The notes beneath the pieces are model-generated. The model worked only from the letters and a program-made list of their open reading frames with translations, made no database searches and had not been told where the DNA came from. The translations under genes and the position numbers were made by a program. Below, piece by piece: positions 9,615 through 18,250 of a stretch of 64,000 nt of DNA (positions are counted from its first letter, which is position 1; every line of letters starts with the position of its first letter). Source of the stretch: Streptomyces hawaiiensis (GTDB lineage Bacteria > Actinomycetota > Actinomycetes > Streptomycetales > Streptomycetaceae); NCBI RefSeq assembly GCF_004803895.1, contig NZ_CP021978.1, positions 6,696,001-6,760,000 of the forward strand, given 5' to 3'.

Positions 9615-10910
9615 TCACGGCCGACCGCGTCTGGCCTGGGCGCGTCTGGACAGCGCGTCGGCCGCGACGGCGGCCAGCAGCACCCCGCCGGTGATCATGA
9701 ACTGCACGGCGTCCTCGACCCCCAGCAGCCCCATGCCCGAGGCGATCGACTGGATGACCACCACACCGAGCAGCACCGACCAGGGCGAGCCCCGCCCGCC
9801 GAACAGACTCGTCCCGCCGATGACGGCCGCCGCGATCGCGTTGATCAGCAGCATCCCCGAACCGGCGGCACGCGCCGTCGTGGGGCTCGCCGAGGTCAGC
9901 CCGGACGCCACGAACAGCCCGCCGACCGCGGCCAGCGTCCCCGACACCATGAACATCGCGACCCGCACCCGCTCCACCCCGATCCCGGCCCGCCGCGCCG
10001 CCTCGACCCCGCCGCCGAGCGCGTACACCCGCCGCCCGTAGCGGGTGCGGCGCAGCACGTAGTCCGAGACGACCAGGACCACCAGGAAGATCAGCAGCGC
10101 GAGCGGCAGCCCCTGGAACCGGTTGAGGGTGGAGGCCGCGGCGAAGGCGAGCACCGCGAGGAGACCGGTGCGCAGCCAGATCTCGCCCTCGGGCCGGTAG
10201 GGCATCCCGGCCGCCCGGTGACGGCTGCGCCGGCGGTGGGCGGCTAGGACGTACCCGGCCGTGCCGAGCGCCGCGAGCGCGTACGCCGCCAGGTCGTTGC
10301 CGAAGTGGCGGCTGGTCAGAGAGGCGACCAGGCCCTCCTCGTCGATGTTGATCGTGCCGCTGGCCCCCAGCAGGTAGAGCGTCAGGCCGTTCCAGATCAG
10401 CAGCCCGGCCAGCGTCACCACGAACGCCGGCACACCGAGCCGGGCGTGGAAGAACCCGTGGAAGGCGCCCACGGCCGTCCCCGCTGCCACCGCCACGATC
10501 ACCGCCAGCCACTCCGGCACCCCGTGGTTCACGTTCAGCACGGCGAACGCCGCCCCCGCCAGGCCGCTGACCGAGCCCACCGACAGATCGATCTCGCGGA
10601 TCAGCAGGACGAACACGATGCCGACGGCGACCAGCCCGGTCCCGACGATGTCCACGCTGAGGTTGGACAGGTTGCGCGGCGAGAGGAACTTGTCGTCCAG
10701 CGCCTGGAAGACGATCCAGATCACGATCAGCCCGGCGATGACCAGGAGCGGCCCCCGCTCGCCGTCGCGCACACTGCCGCGGACGTCCAGGGCGTACTCC
10801 CGCAGGTTGTCCTGCCAGCCCCGGGTGCGCTGCCCGCCGCCGGTGGTGACCGGCCCGGCGCTGCCCGGCCCGGCCGGTCCGCCGTCCCGGTGCGGCCCGC
10901 CGCGGCTCAC
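9615..10910 (-). CDS. CUT2-type sugar ABC transporter permease (XylH-like)
   Basis: A 431-residue membrane protein of the ribose/xylose permease family, with about ten hydrophobic segments. The signature stretches EIDLSVGSVSGLAGA and GVPAFVVTLAGLLIWNGL, and the C-terminal INAIAAAVIGGTSLFGGRG, are diagnostic. It would form the membrane channel for a monosaccharide, with the ATPase and binding protein encoded just before it. GTG at 10910 overlaps the ATPase stop in a GTGA and has GAGGAGG 7 bases upstream; the GTG at 10916 would have no spacing from that site. A long soluble N-terminal part (about 50 residues) precedes the first membrane segment. Close in sequence to XylH at 39955-41247. Confidence 0.92.
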   Translation of the reverse strand: MSRGGPHRDGGPAGPGSAGPVTTGGGQRTRGWQDNLREYALDVRGSVRDGERGPLLVIAGLIVIWIVFQALDDKFLSPRNLSNLSVDIVGTGLVAVGIVFVLLIREIDLSVGSVSGLAGAAFAVLNVNHGVPEWLAVIVAVAAGTAVGAFHGFFHARLGVPAFVVTLAGLLIWNGLTLYLLGASGTINIDEEGLVASLTSRHFGNDLAAYALAALGTAGYVLAAHRRRSRHRAAGMPYRPEGEIWLRTGLLAVLAFAAASTLNRFQGLPLALLIFLVVLVVSDYVLRRTRYGRRVYALGGGVEAARRAGIGVERVRVAMFMVSGTLAAVGGLFVASGLTSASPTTARAAGSGMLLINAIAAAVIGGTSLFGGRGSPWSVLLGVVVIQSIASGMGLLGVEDAVQFMITGGVLLAAVAADALSRRAQARRGRP

Positions 10911-11686
10911 GGCCACGCCTCCTCGTCGCCCTTCGAGCGATGGGCCACGGCGTTGTCCGCCGCCCCGGTGACGGAGGAGATGATCTGCTCCTGGGTCACC
11001 GTGCTCACGTCGAACAGTCCGTTGTTGCGGCCCAGCCGCAGCACGGCCACCCGGTCCGCCACGGCCTTGATGTCGCCCATGTTGTGACTGATGAGGATGA
11101 TCGCCATACCGCGGTCGCGCACCTCCTCGATCAGGTCGAGCAGATGGCTGGTCTGCTCCACGCCGAGGGCGGCGGTGGGCTCGTCGAGCAGCAGCACCTT
11201 GGGGGCGCCCATGAGCGAACGGGAGATCGCGACGGCCTGCCGCTGCCCCGCCGACAGCGCGGCGACCGGCACCCGCACGTCGGGGATGCGGATCGACAGG
11301 GCGCGCATCAGGTCACGGGCCCGGCGCTCCATCTCGACCTCGTCGAGGATGCCCACCCGGTCGATCTCGCGGCCGAGGAAGAGATTGCCGACGACGTCCA
11401 GGTTGTCGCACATGGCGAGATCCTGGTACACGGTCGCGATGCCCAGGGCGTGAGCGTCGTGCGGGCGTTTGATCTGCACGAGGCGGCCCTCCCACTCGAT
11501 GACGCCCCGGTCGGCGGGGCTGACCCCGGAGATCACCTTGACGAGCGTGGACTTGCCCGCTCCGTTGTCGCCCGCCAGGGCCACGACCTCACCGGCCCGG
11601 ATCCGCAGGTCGACGTCCACGAGCGCCTGGACACCGCCGAACCGCTTGGTGATGCCGCGCAACGCCAGTACGGGTGGATGGGCCAC
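10907..11686 (-). CDS. CUT2-type sugar ABC transporter ATP-binding protein (XylG-like, single domain)
   Basis: A 259-residue ATPase that powers the adjacent permease. Walker A GDNGAGKST (residues 39-47), signature LSAGQRQ and Walker B VLLLDEPTAALG are intact, followed by the H-loop ISHN. It has a single nucleotide-binding domain, unlike the two-domain RbsA/XylG of enteric bacteria (about 500 residues), so two copies must pair. The GTG at 11686 has AGGTGG five bases before it; an upstream GTG at 11704 overlaps the binding-protein stop but lacks a ribosome site. The paralogue at 39176-39958 aligns along its whole length. Confidence 0.92.
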   Translation of the reverse strand: MAHPPVLALRGITKRFGGVQALVDVDLRIRAGEVVALAGDNGAGKSTLVKVISGVSPADRGVIEWEGRLVQIKRPHDAHALGIATVYQDLAMCDNLDVVGNLFLGREIDRVGILDEVEMERRARDLMRALSIRIPDVRVPVAALSAGQRQAVAISRSLMGAPKVLLLDEPTAALGVEQTSHLLDLIEEVRDRGMAIILISHNMGDIKAVADRVAVLRLGRNNGLFDVSTVTQEQIISSVTGAADNAVAHRSKGDEEAWP

Positions 11687-11700
11687 GGTGACCACCTCAC

Positions 11701-12783
11701 TCACCGGGTGAGCCCGGCCCGGTCGCAGGCCGAGCGGAGCTTCGGGGTGCAGATCTGGTCGAGTGTGTAGACACCGTCCCGGACGAGCGTCCGGCCGATC
11801 GTCTCGCGCGTCACGGCGGTCGGGTCGAGCAGGATCGCCGGGACGTCCTCCGTCGTGGGGCTGTCCACCGTCGTCGTGACCAGGGCGTTGATGTCGTTGT
11901 CCCGCGCCAGGGCGACGGCCATCGCGGAGGCCGCCTCGGCCTCCAGCCGGAACGGCTTGTACACGGTCATGTACTGCTCGCCCTTGACGATGCGCTGCAC
12001 GGCGTCGAGGTCGGCGTCCTGCCCGGTGACGGGCGGCAGCGGGGAGACGCGGGCGCTCTTGAGCGCCGAGATGACACCGGCGGCGATCGAGTCGTTCGCG
12101 GCGAGCACCCCGTCGATCCGGCCCGGGCCGAGGGCGCTGATCGCGGCGGACATGTGGTCGTGCGCGTTCTCCGTACGCCAGCCCAGGGTGTTGTACGACT
12201 TCAGGATCCGCACCTCGTCCCGCAGGACGGCCCGGGCCCCGCCCTCGTACCAGGCGGCGTTGGGGCTGGACGGGTCGCCGTTCACCATGACGACTCCGCC
12301 GCCGTCGGCCCTGGCGCCCATGCCCTTCAGGAGCGCCTGGCCCTGCAGCCTGCCGACCTGGGCGCCGTCGAAACTGACGAAACCCGAGATCGGGCCCTCG
12401 GCGAGCCGGTCGTAGGCGACGACCGGGATACCCTCGCGCTGCGCCGCGCGGACCGAGGAACGCAGGGCCTTGGGGTCGACGACGTCCAGGATCAGGGCGG
12501 AGACGCCCCGGGTGATCATGGAGTTCATCTGCTGCCGCTGGCTCGCCGCGTCGTTCTCGGCGTTGGCGTACACGACCGTGCAGTCCGAGCACAGCTCCTT
12601 CACCCGCTTCTCGATCAGGGGCTTGTCGGACTTCTCCCAGCGGGGCACGGCCCGGCTCGGCAGCAGCAGCCCGATGGCCGGACCACTCCCGCTCTCGTCG
12701 CCGCTGTCGGTACACCCGGCGAGGGACACGGCCAGGAGGACCGCCAGCAGCCCGGCGGCGCCACGCACACCGAGGCCACGCAT
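11701..12783 (-). CDS. CUT2-type sugar-binding lipoprotein (XylF-like)
   Basis: A 360-residue periplasmic-binding-protein-like lipoprotein (family peripla_BP_4). The signal ends in SLAGC (Cys24). The pattern IGLLLPSRAVPRWEKSDKP, VVAYDRLAEG, VTGQDADLDAVQRI and TVYKPF is that of D-xylose-type binding proteins and is repeated almost exactly in XylF at 37865-38977, so a pentose or related aldose is the likely ligand. Its ATG at 12783 shares one base with the stop of the upstream SpoIIE-type gene (TGATG), which means the two are translationally coupled. It is followed by the ATPase and permease genes. Confidence 0.9.
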   Translation of the reverse strand: MRGLGVRGAAGLLAVLLAVSLAGCTDSGDESGSGPAIGLLLPSRAVPRWEKSDKPLIEKRVKELCSDCTVVYANAENDAASQRQQMNSMITRGVSALILDVVDPKALRSSVRAAQREGIPVVAYDRLAEGPISGFVSFDGAQVGRLQGQALLKGMGARADGGGVVMVNGDPSSPNAAWYEGGARAVLRDEVRILKSYNTLGWRTENAHDHMSAAISALGPGRIDGVLAANDSIAAGVISALKSARVSPLPPVTGQDADLDAVQRIVKGEQYMTVYKPFRLEAEAASAMAVALARDNDINALVTTTVDSPTTEDVPAILLDPTAVTRETIGRTLVRDGVYTLDQICTPKLRSACDRAGLTR

Positions 12784-15700
12784 CAGGGACCTCCCTCGGG
12801 GAGCCGACCCGGACGGGCGACCGCGCCTGTACTCCGGTCAGGGTTCCGGTTCTGGTACGGGGGCGGGCCCGGGACCGGGCCCGGGGTGCCGTTCGGGGTC
12901 GCGTCGTCATTGTCGTCCGTCGCCCGGTCGCCTGCGCGGCCCGGGGCCTGGTCGTCGTGGCGGTCCGTGGGCCGGTCGCCGTCGTGGTCCGTGGCCCGGG
13001 CGCCTGTGCGGTCCCTGGCCCGGTCGTCGTCGCGGTGCGGGTCGTGGTCGCGGGTCTTGCGGCGGTCCCGGTTGCGGCCCAGACCCCAGCTTCGGTCCCG
13101 GCCCAGGCCCCAGACGCGGCCCGGCTTCCGCTCCTCCTCCGGCTCGGCCTCCGGTTCCTCGTCCGGCTCCTCGCCGGGTTCCGTTTCCCGTTCCGGACGG
13201 GTGACGACGATCTCGCTCCACACCTGCTTGCCGCCACCCACCGGTACCGAGCCCCAGGCCGCCGACACGGCCTCGACCAGGAAGAGCCCCCGGCCACCCG
13301 TCGACTCCCAGTCCACGACCACCGGCTTGGCCGGCGCCCGGGGCGAGGAGTCGCTCACGCTCACCCGCAGCCGGTCCGCCGCCAGGGTCAGCTCCACCCG
13401 GACGGCGCCCTGCGTGTGCACCAGCGCGTTGGTGACCAGCTCCGACACCACCAGCAGGACGGTGTCGGCCTCGGCCGAGAGGCCCCACGAACGCAGCGTG
13501 CGCGCACTGAACCGGCGGGCATGCATCACCGCGTCCGGCAGCCGCCACACCACCCAGCCCGCCCGCACCGGCCGTACCCGCATCCCGTCGTAGCGCAGCA
13601 GCAGCACCGCCACGTCGTCCTCACGGCGCCCGTCCTCGCCGAGCAGCTCGTCGGCCATCCGCCCCGGGTCGGCGGGATCGGCCGTGGCGAGTGCCTGGCG
13701 TACGAGCCGCATACCCTCGTCCAACTGCAGATCCGCCGACTCGACCAGACCGTCCGTCACCAGCGCGAGCACCGAGCCCGGGGCGAGCGCGAGTGCCGTC
13801 AGCGGGAACTCCGCGTCCGCGAGGACGCCCAGCGGGAGCCCACCCTCGACCGCGATCTCCGCGGTGCCGCCGTCGGGATGCCGCACCAGCGGCGCCAGAT
13901 GCCCGGCCCGCACGAACAGCGCGTTGCCCTCCTCCATGTCCAGCTCGACGTAGCAGCAGGTGGCGAACAGGTCCGTCTCCATGCCGACGAGCAGCCGGTT
14001 GGCGTGCGCGACGACCACGTCCGGCGGATGCCCCTCCACGGCGTACGCCCGGACCGCCGTACGCATCTGCCCCATGATCGTGGCGGCCCCGGCGCTGTGC
14101 CCCTGCACATCCCCGATGACCAGCGCCACCTTGCTTTCCGACAGCGCGATCACGTCGTACCAGTCGCCGCCCACCTGGAGACCGCGCCGGGCGGGCAGAT
14201 AGCGGGCCACGGCGGTGCCGCCGGGCAGCCGCGGAAGCCGGCGCGGCAACAGGCTGCGCTGGAGCATCGTCGCGAGCTCCTGCTCGGCGTCGTAGGCGTG
14301 CGCACGCTTCAGGGCCTGACCGACCAGGCCCGCGGTGGCGGTCAGCAGGGCCCGCTCCTCGGGGGCGAACTCGTGCGGAGTGTCCCAGCCGACCAGGCAC
14401 ACCCCGGCCACCCCGTTCTTGGCCGGCAGCGGCAGCACCGCGAGCCCGCCGGGACCGATCCCCGCGAGCCCCGGCTCCAGTTCCGAACCAACCGGCCACA
14501 GGCTCACCCGCCCGTCCCGCAGGGCCGCCTGGAGCGTGGGCAGGGCGGTGACCGGCGCGTCGGGCCACTCCGAGCGCCACTCGCGTCGCCACAGCTCCGG
14601 CCAGGCACCCGCACCCGGCGGATCGAGCACGCTGACCGCCAGCCGGTCCTCCAGCAACTCGGCGAGCGCCACCCGGTCGGCCCCCAGCGGCTCGCGCAGC
14701 GCGGCGACCACCACACGGCTGACGTCCCGGACGGTCGTGGCGTCGTCGAGCGCGGCCGTCAGCCACTGGATCCGGGCGACGTCGCTGGCGCTGCGGCGCA
14801 GCACGGGCGCCGCGCTCACCACACCCAGCACCCGCTCCGGCGCGCCGTCGGGTCCCTTGAGCACCCGGCAGCTCAGCCGCAGCCAGCACAGCTCACCGGT
14901 CGGCCGGCGGATACGGAACTCCAGCTCACGGCGGCCCGGCGTCTGCGCGGACGGCTCGATGACCGACATCAGCGCCGGGACGTCCTCCGGGACGCTGCAC
15001 GAGAGCAGGGTGTCGGTCTTGCCGTCGAAACCGCCCTCGGGGATGCCGACGAGTTCGAGCAGGGCCGGGTCCGTCTCGACCAGCCCGGTGCCGGGCGACA
15101 GGGCGAAGGAACCGACCCCCATGGCGCGCTGGGCGGAATCCAGCAAGAGCGAGGGCGCCGACCGGTCGGCCTCGCCCCGCAGCCGCTCGGCGACGGCCTT
15201 GGCGTACCGCTCCAGAAACTCCCGCTGCTCGGTCCCGAAACCCTCCCCGGCCTCTCCCACCACGACGAGACATCCCAGCCACCCGCCCGCGGCCCCCAGC
15301 GGCAACGCCCCGAGCGGAGCGGAGGCGGCTGCGGCCTCCTCGCGCCCGGCGAGCACCACACCCGCGAGCCACACGGCCCGCCCCCGCAGGTAGGCCTCGG
15401 CGACGGCAGGGCAACCGCCTCCCGTGTCCGCCTCGCCCGCAGACACCGAGAGGGGGGCGCCCTGGGAAGCGGCCGGTGCTTCCGGCCCGGGGGAGGCGCT
15501 CGACCCCGCGCCAGGAGATCCCCCCGACACCGGGACCGCCACACGCCCCGGCACCTGGTACCGCTGCTCGGACGCCGCCCCGGCCGACTCCACCAGCCGG
15601 AGCTCCGTCCCGTCCTCACCGCGCACGTACACCGCCGCCAGCGCCACCCCCGCGAACGCCAGCAGACGCGCTCGCGCGGCGGCCGGCTCCGGAGCGGGAC

Positions 15701-15788
15701 GAGGCGGACCGGCGCCCCCGTTCCCCGGCGCCCGAAGACCGGGGACCGCGGCCCGGGCATCGCCGTCATGGGGCATGTCCGCATCCAC
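12783..15788 (-). CDS. GAF-PAS-GAF-SpoIIE phosphatase with C-terminal HATPase and charged tail
   Basis: A protein of up to 1001 residues with, in order, a GAF-like domain (about 35-205), a PAS domain (215-330), a second GAF (345-495), a PP2C/SpoIIE serine phosphatase (about 505-735) and an RsbW-like ATPase (745-865). Phosphatase metal residues are present: Asp542/Asp545 (GGDWYD), Asp560 (GDVQGH), Asp679 (TDGL) and Asp724-Asp725. The ATPase N-box Glu783/Asn787 (SELVTNALVH) and the GGRGLFLVE loop are intact. The last 135 residues are a low-complexity Asp/Arg/Pro tail. Such proteins act in anti-sigma/anti-anti-sigma partner switching. Start is GTG 15788, or ATG 15776 (GGAGG 11 bases upstream). 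No sigma or anti-sigma gene is adjacent; instead it is coupled to a sugar importer. Confidence 0.9.
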   Translation of the reverse strand: MDADMPHDGDARAAVPGLRAPGNGGAGPPRPAPEPAAARARLLAFAGVALAAVYVRGEDGTELRLVESAGAASEQRYQVPGRVAVPVSGGSPGAGSSASPGPEAPAASQGAPLSVSAGEADTGGGCPAVAEAYLRGRAVWLAGVVLAGREEAAAASAPLGALPLGAAGGWLGCLVVVGEAGEGFGTEQREFLERYAKAVAERLRGEADRSAPSLLLDSAQRAMGVGSFALSPGTGLVETDPALLELVGIPEGGFDGKTDTLLSCSVPEDVPALMSVIEPSAQTPGRRELEFRIRRPTGELCWLRLSCRVLKGPDGAPERVLGVVSAAPVLRRSASDVARIQWLTAALDDATTVRDVSRVVVAALREPLGADRVALAELLEDRLAVSVLDPPGAGAWPELWRREWRSEWPDAPVTALPTLQAALRDGRVSLWPVGSELEPGLAGIGPGGLAVLPLPAKNGVAGVCLVGWDTPHEFAPEERALLTATAGLVGQALKRAHAYDAEQELATMLQRSLLPRRLPRLPGGTAVARYLPARRGLQVGGDWYDVIALSESKVALVIGDVQGHSAGAATIMGQMRTAVRAYAVEGHPPDVVVAHANRLLVGMETDLFATCCYVELDMEEGNALFVRAGHLAPLVRHPDGGTAEIAVEGGLPLGVLADAEFPLTALALAPGSVLALVTDGLVESADLQLDEGMRLVRQALATADPADPGRMADELLGEDGRREDDVAVLLLRYDGMRVRPVRAGWVVWRLPDAVMHARRFSARTLRSWGLSAEADTVLLVVSELVTNALVHTQGAVRVELTLAADRLRVSVSDSSPRAPAKPVVVDWESTGGRGLFLVEAVSAAWGSVPVGGGKQVWSEIVVTRPERETEPGEEPDEEPEAEPEEERKPGRVWGLGRDRSWGLGRNRDRRKTRDHDPHRDDDRARDRTGARATDHDGDRPTDRHDDQAPGRAGDRATDDNDDATPNGTPGPVPGPPPYQNRNPDRSTGAVARPGRLPEGGP

Positions 15789-16037
15789 CTCCCGTCCATG
15801 CCGCAGCCACCGGCAGGTGGGAGTCCCCGGAACTCAGGCGACGACGACGCGGGCACGGGACCGGCGGCGCGGGGTCGCGCCTCCCATGGCGGATCCACGC
15901 CGCTCATGAGCGGCAGGGCACCCACAAACAGAATCGCACACCTGGATAACAGCGACATATGGGGCGGAGGAACCGGCTCGGTCAGCACAACCGGCTGGTT
16001 CTGATCACGCACCCGGCGACCCGGGACACCGCTCGGC

Positions 16038-16043
16038 TAACGT
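16038..16043 (+). promoter_or_regulatory. -10 element (TAACGT) for a probable leaderless transcript
   Basis: TAACGT ends 8 bases before the ATG at 16052, and no Shine-Dalgarno sequence lies between. This spacing places the transcript start at or next to the A of the ATG, as in leaderless Streptomyces genes. Confidence 0.5.
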
Positions 16044-16051
16044 GGCGCCGC

Positions 16052-16972
16052 ATGGCACCTACGGAGATCGAGATCACCGCGGAACTGGTCCGGGACCTGC
16101 TGCGCGACCAGCACCCCGACCTGGCCGATCGCCCGGTGCGGCTCGGCGCCCGCGGCTGGGACAATCAGCTCTGGCGGCTCGGGGACGACCTGGCCGTCCG
16201 GTTGCCCTGGGCGACGCAGTCCGCGGACGCGCTGCTGCGCAAGGAACACGCCTGGGTGCCCGCCCTCGCCCCGCACCTCCCGCTGCGCGTCGCCGTCCCA
16301 CAGCGCCTGGGCGAGCCCTCCGAGCGGTTTCCGCGGCCGTGGATCGTCACCACCTGGGTCCAGGGCGCCCCTGCCGACCGGGCTCCCGCGACCCGCGCCG
16401 CCGAGTCGGCCGACGCCCTGGCCGCCTTCCTGACGGCTCTTCACCGCCCGGCCCCCGCGGAGGCACCCGTCGGCCGTGGCCGCGGCGGCCCTCTGGGAGA
16501 GCAGGTCGAGGAACACCTCACCCGGGAGCTGGCCACGGCCACGGAAGCGGGCCTGATCCCCGACCCCGACGCCGTCCGCGCGATCTGGCAGGACGCCGTC
16601 ACCGCACCCGACTGGACGGGACCGGCCCTCTGGCTGCACGGTGACCTGCATCCGGCCAACATCCTCACCGCGGACGGCACCTTCTGCGGCGTGATCGACT
16701 TCGGCGACCTCTGCGCGGGCGACCCGGCCTGCGACCTCGCGGCGGCCTGGATCCTGCTCCCGGACGGCGCCGCCGACCGCTTCTTTCGCGCCTGCCGGCC
16801 GACCCCGGACCCCGCGACCCTGCGCCGCGCCCGCGGCTGGGCACTCCTGCGTGCCGTCACCTGCCTCCTCATCGCGGAGGCCGGCGACCAGGGCCGCCCC
16901 GGCGGCAAACCGACCTGGGGCCCACCGGCCGAGGCAGCACTGCACCGACTGGTCGCCACGGCCGGCCGATAG
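16052..16972 (+). CDS. Aminoglycoside phosphotransferase (APH) family protein
   Basis: A 306-residue cytoplasmic kinase-like protein of the APH family. The catalytic loop LHGDLHPANIL (about 200-210) and the metal-binding GVIDFGDLCAGDPACDLA that follows are intact, so ATP-dependent phosphoryl transfer is expected; the N-terminal lobe holds VRLGARGWDNQLWRLG. Family members phosphorylate antibiotics, sugars or other small metabolites; nothing here fixes the substrate. I chose the ATG at 16052 because the family homology starts there and TAACGT at 16038 suits a leaderless mRNA; an upstream ATG at 15959 would add a sequence that looks non-coding. It is divergent from the SpoIIE-type gene and ends before a two-way hairpin. 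Confidence 0.85.
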   Translation: MAPTEIEITAELVRDLLRDQHPDLADRPVRLGARGWDNQLWRLGDDLAVRLPWATQSADALLRKEHAWVPALAPHLPLRVAVPQRLGEPSERFPRPWIVTTWVQGAPADRAPATRAAESADALAAFLTALHRPAPAEAPVGRGRGGPLGEQVEEHLTRELATATEAGLIPDPDAVRAIWQDAVTAPDWTGPALWLHGDLHPANILTADGTFCGVIDFGDLCAGDPACDLAAAWILLPDGAADRFFRACRPTPDPATLRRARGWALLRAVTCLLIAEAGDQGRPGGKPTWGPPAEAALHRLVATAGR

Positions 16973-17003
16973 GGGACCGGGCCACTACGGGCAGGGCCGC
17001 GCA

Positions 17004-17033
17004 GCGGGCCCGGCCTCCGGTCACCGGGCCCGC
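17004..17033. terminator. Bidirectional hairpin between convergent genes
   Basis: GCGGGCCCGG (17004-17013) and CCGGGCCCGC (17024-17033) form a perfect 10-base stem with a 10-base loop, in the 74-base gap between the phosphotransferase gene and the LPMO gene, which converge. Confidence 0.75.
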
Positions 17034-17046
17034 CCCGTGCGGCGGT

Positions 17047-18105
17047 TCAGCCCACCCGGCAGGGCAGACCGCTCGTACTGTCACCCCCCGGCCCGGAGAC
17101 GACGTAACCGAACGTCGTGCTCTTGCCCGGGGCGAGGGAGCCGTTCCAGTTGGAGTTGTGGACCATCACCGCCTGGCCGTTGTAGGTGGCGCTGCCGCTC
17201 CACAGGCTCTCCACCTTCTGGCCCGTCGGGAGTGTCCAGTCGACCATCCAGCCGAGCATCGGGACGGTGCCGGTGTTGGTGACGGTGACCTCGGACTGGT
17301 AGCCGCCGTTCCAGGTGCCCGTGGTCTTGCGGGTGGCCGTGCAGGTGCCGGGCACCGGCTCGGACGGGTTGCCCGGCTCCTTGATGCCGGTCACCTCGCC
17401 GTTGCCGCCGTCGAAGACGACGTCGGAGCAGGAGTAGAAGGTCTCCTGGCTGTCGGAGCGCTGCCAGACCATGTAGATGATGTGGCGGCCCGACTTGCCC
17501 TCGGGGAGCTTGCCGGCCCAGGAGTAGTTGGCCTCGACCGTGCCCGGGGAGCCGTTCAGCGGCGGGTGGTCGACGCTCAGGAACGGCCGCTCCTCCATGT
17601 CGTTCCAGGTGAGCGTCTTGGTCGGGTCGAAGCCGTCCTTGGTGATGTAGACGTAGAACCAACCCGGGTGCGCCGCCCAGGCGTTGTACGAGAAGTCGAC
17701 CGTCGCGCCCGAGGTGAGATGGGTGAGCGGCCAGTCCTTGCTGGGCGTGTTGAACCCGGTGAAGTTGGTGTTGCCGCCGCTGCACAGCTCGCCGTCCGGC
17801 ACGAAGCCCTTGGTGCGGCCGGCGCCGTCCGAGCGGAGCACCGAGAACCAGTTGTAGAACGGCGTGGTACCGCTGACCTGCTGCGCACCCCGGCAGGCGG
17901 GGTTCACCGGCTTGATCTCACCGGTGTCGGTCAGCCCGTCCTGCCAGCACAGGAACGTGCGGCTGCCGGGCTTCATGGGGGTGCCGTGCGCCTCCGCCTC
18001 GCCACCGGCCGTCATGACCAGACCGATGGCCGGGACCGTGACGAGGAGGGAGAGCAGGACGAGGAAGAGAGCTCTGGCCCGGGTGGGGAGCGCTAAGCGG
18101 GGCAT
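17047..18105 (-). CDS. Secreted AA10 lytic polysaccharide monooxygenase with CBM2
   Basis: A 352-residue secreted enzyme. After the signal peptide the mature protein begins with His40 (EAEA|HGTPMKPGSR), which with His146 (AAHPGWF) forms the copper histidine brace of AA10 monooxygenases that cleave crystalline cellulose or chitin oxidatively. The catalytic domain (40-235, with FYSCSDVVFDGG near its end) is joined by a short Pro linker to a CBM2 (about 255-352) with the usual exposed Trp residues (TGTWNGGYQ, SLWSGS, NSNWNGSL) and flanking cysteines. The CBM2 and a perfect CebR-type box (18237-18250) about 130 bases upstream point to cellulose. The ATG at 18105 has GGAGG 8 bases before it. Confidence 0.93.
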   Translation of the reverse strand: MPRLALPTRARALFLVLLSLLVTVPAIGLVMTAGGEAEAHGTPMKPGSRTFLCWQDGLTDTGEIKPVNPACRGAQQVSGTTPFYNWFSVLRSDGAGRTKGFVPDGELCSGGNTNFTGFNTPSKDWPLTHLTSGATVDFSYNAWAAHPGWFYVYITKDGFDPTKTLTWNDMEERPFLSVDHPPLNGSPGTVEANYSWAGKLPEGKSGRHIIYMVWQRSDSQETFYSCSDVVFDGGNGEVTGIKEPGNPSEPVPGTCTATRKTTGTWNGGYQSEVTVTNTGTVPMLGWMVDWTLPTGQKVESLWSGSATYNGQAVMVHNSNWNGSLAPGKSTTFGYVVSGPGGDSTSGLPCRVG

Positions 18106-18236
18106 CGTGGATCCTCCCGGCTTTCTTGTCAGGATCATGACAGCATCATCCGTTTCGTGGGGGTACGGCCTGCGGATGTGTGTGCGCTGATGCGCGGGAT
18201 GGGAGCGATTCGAGGGCGGGTTCCGGTCCACCGTCA

Positions 18237-18250
18237 TGGGAGCGCTCCCA
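18237..18250. promoter_or_regulatory. CebR-type operator
   Basis: TGGGAGCGCTCCCA is a perfect 14-base palindrome identical to the known binding sequence of CebR, the Streptomyces cello-oligosaccharide-responsive LacI repressor. It lies upstream of the LPMO gene on its promoter side. The remaining intergenic sequence between this gene and the lipoprotein gene at 18512 (406 bases in all) shows no gene; an AT-richer stretch at about 18446-18472 may be the promoter of the rightward gene. Confidence 0.85.

Noticed and set aside
12783..13220. Frameshift as the cause of the odd charged tail of the SpoIIE-type protein
   Set aside because: The frame ends in a TGATG junction with the next gene and no alternative frame offers a better ending.
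10907..13297. ATPase frame extended upstream to about 796 codons
   Set aside because: The extension overlaps the binding-protein gene and is Arg/Pro-rich; the ATPase fold starts at about 11686 next to a ribosome site.
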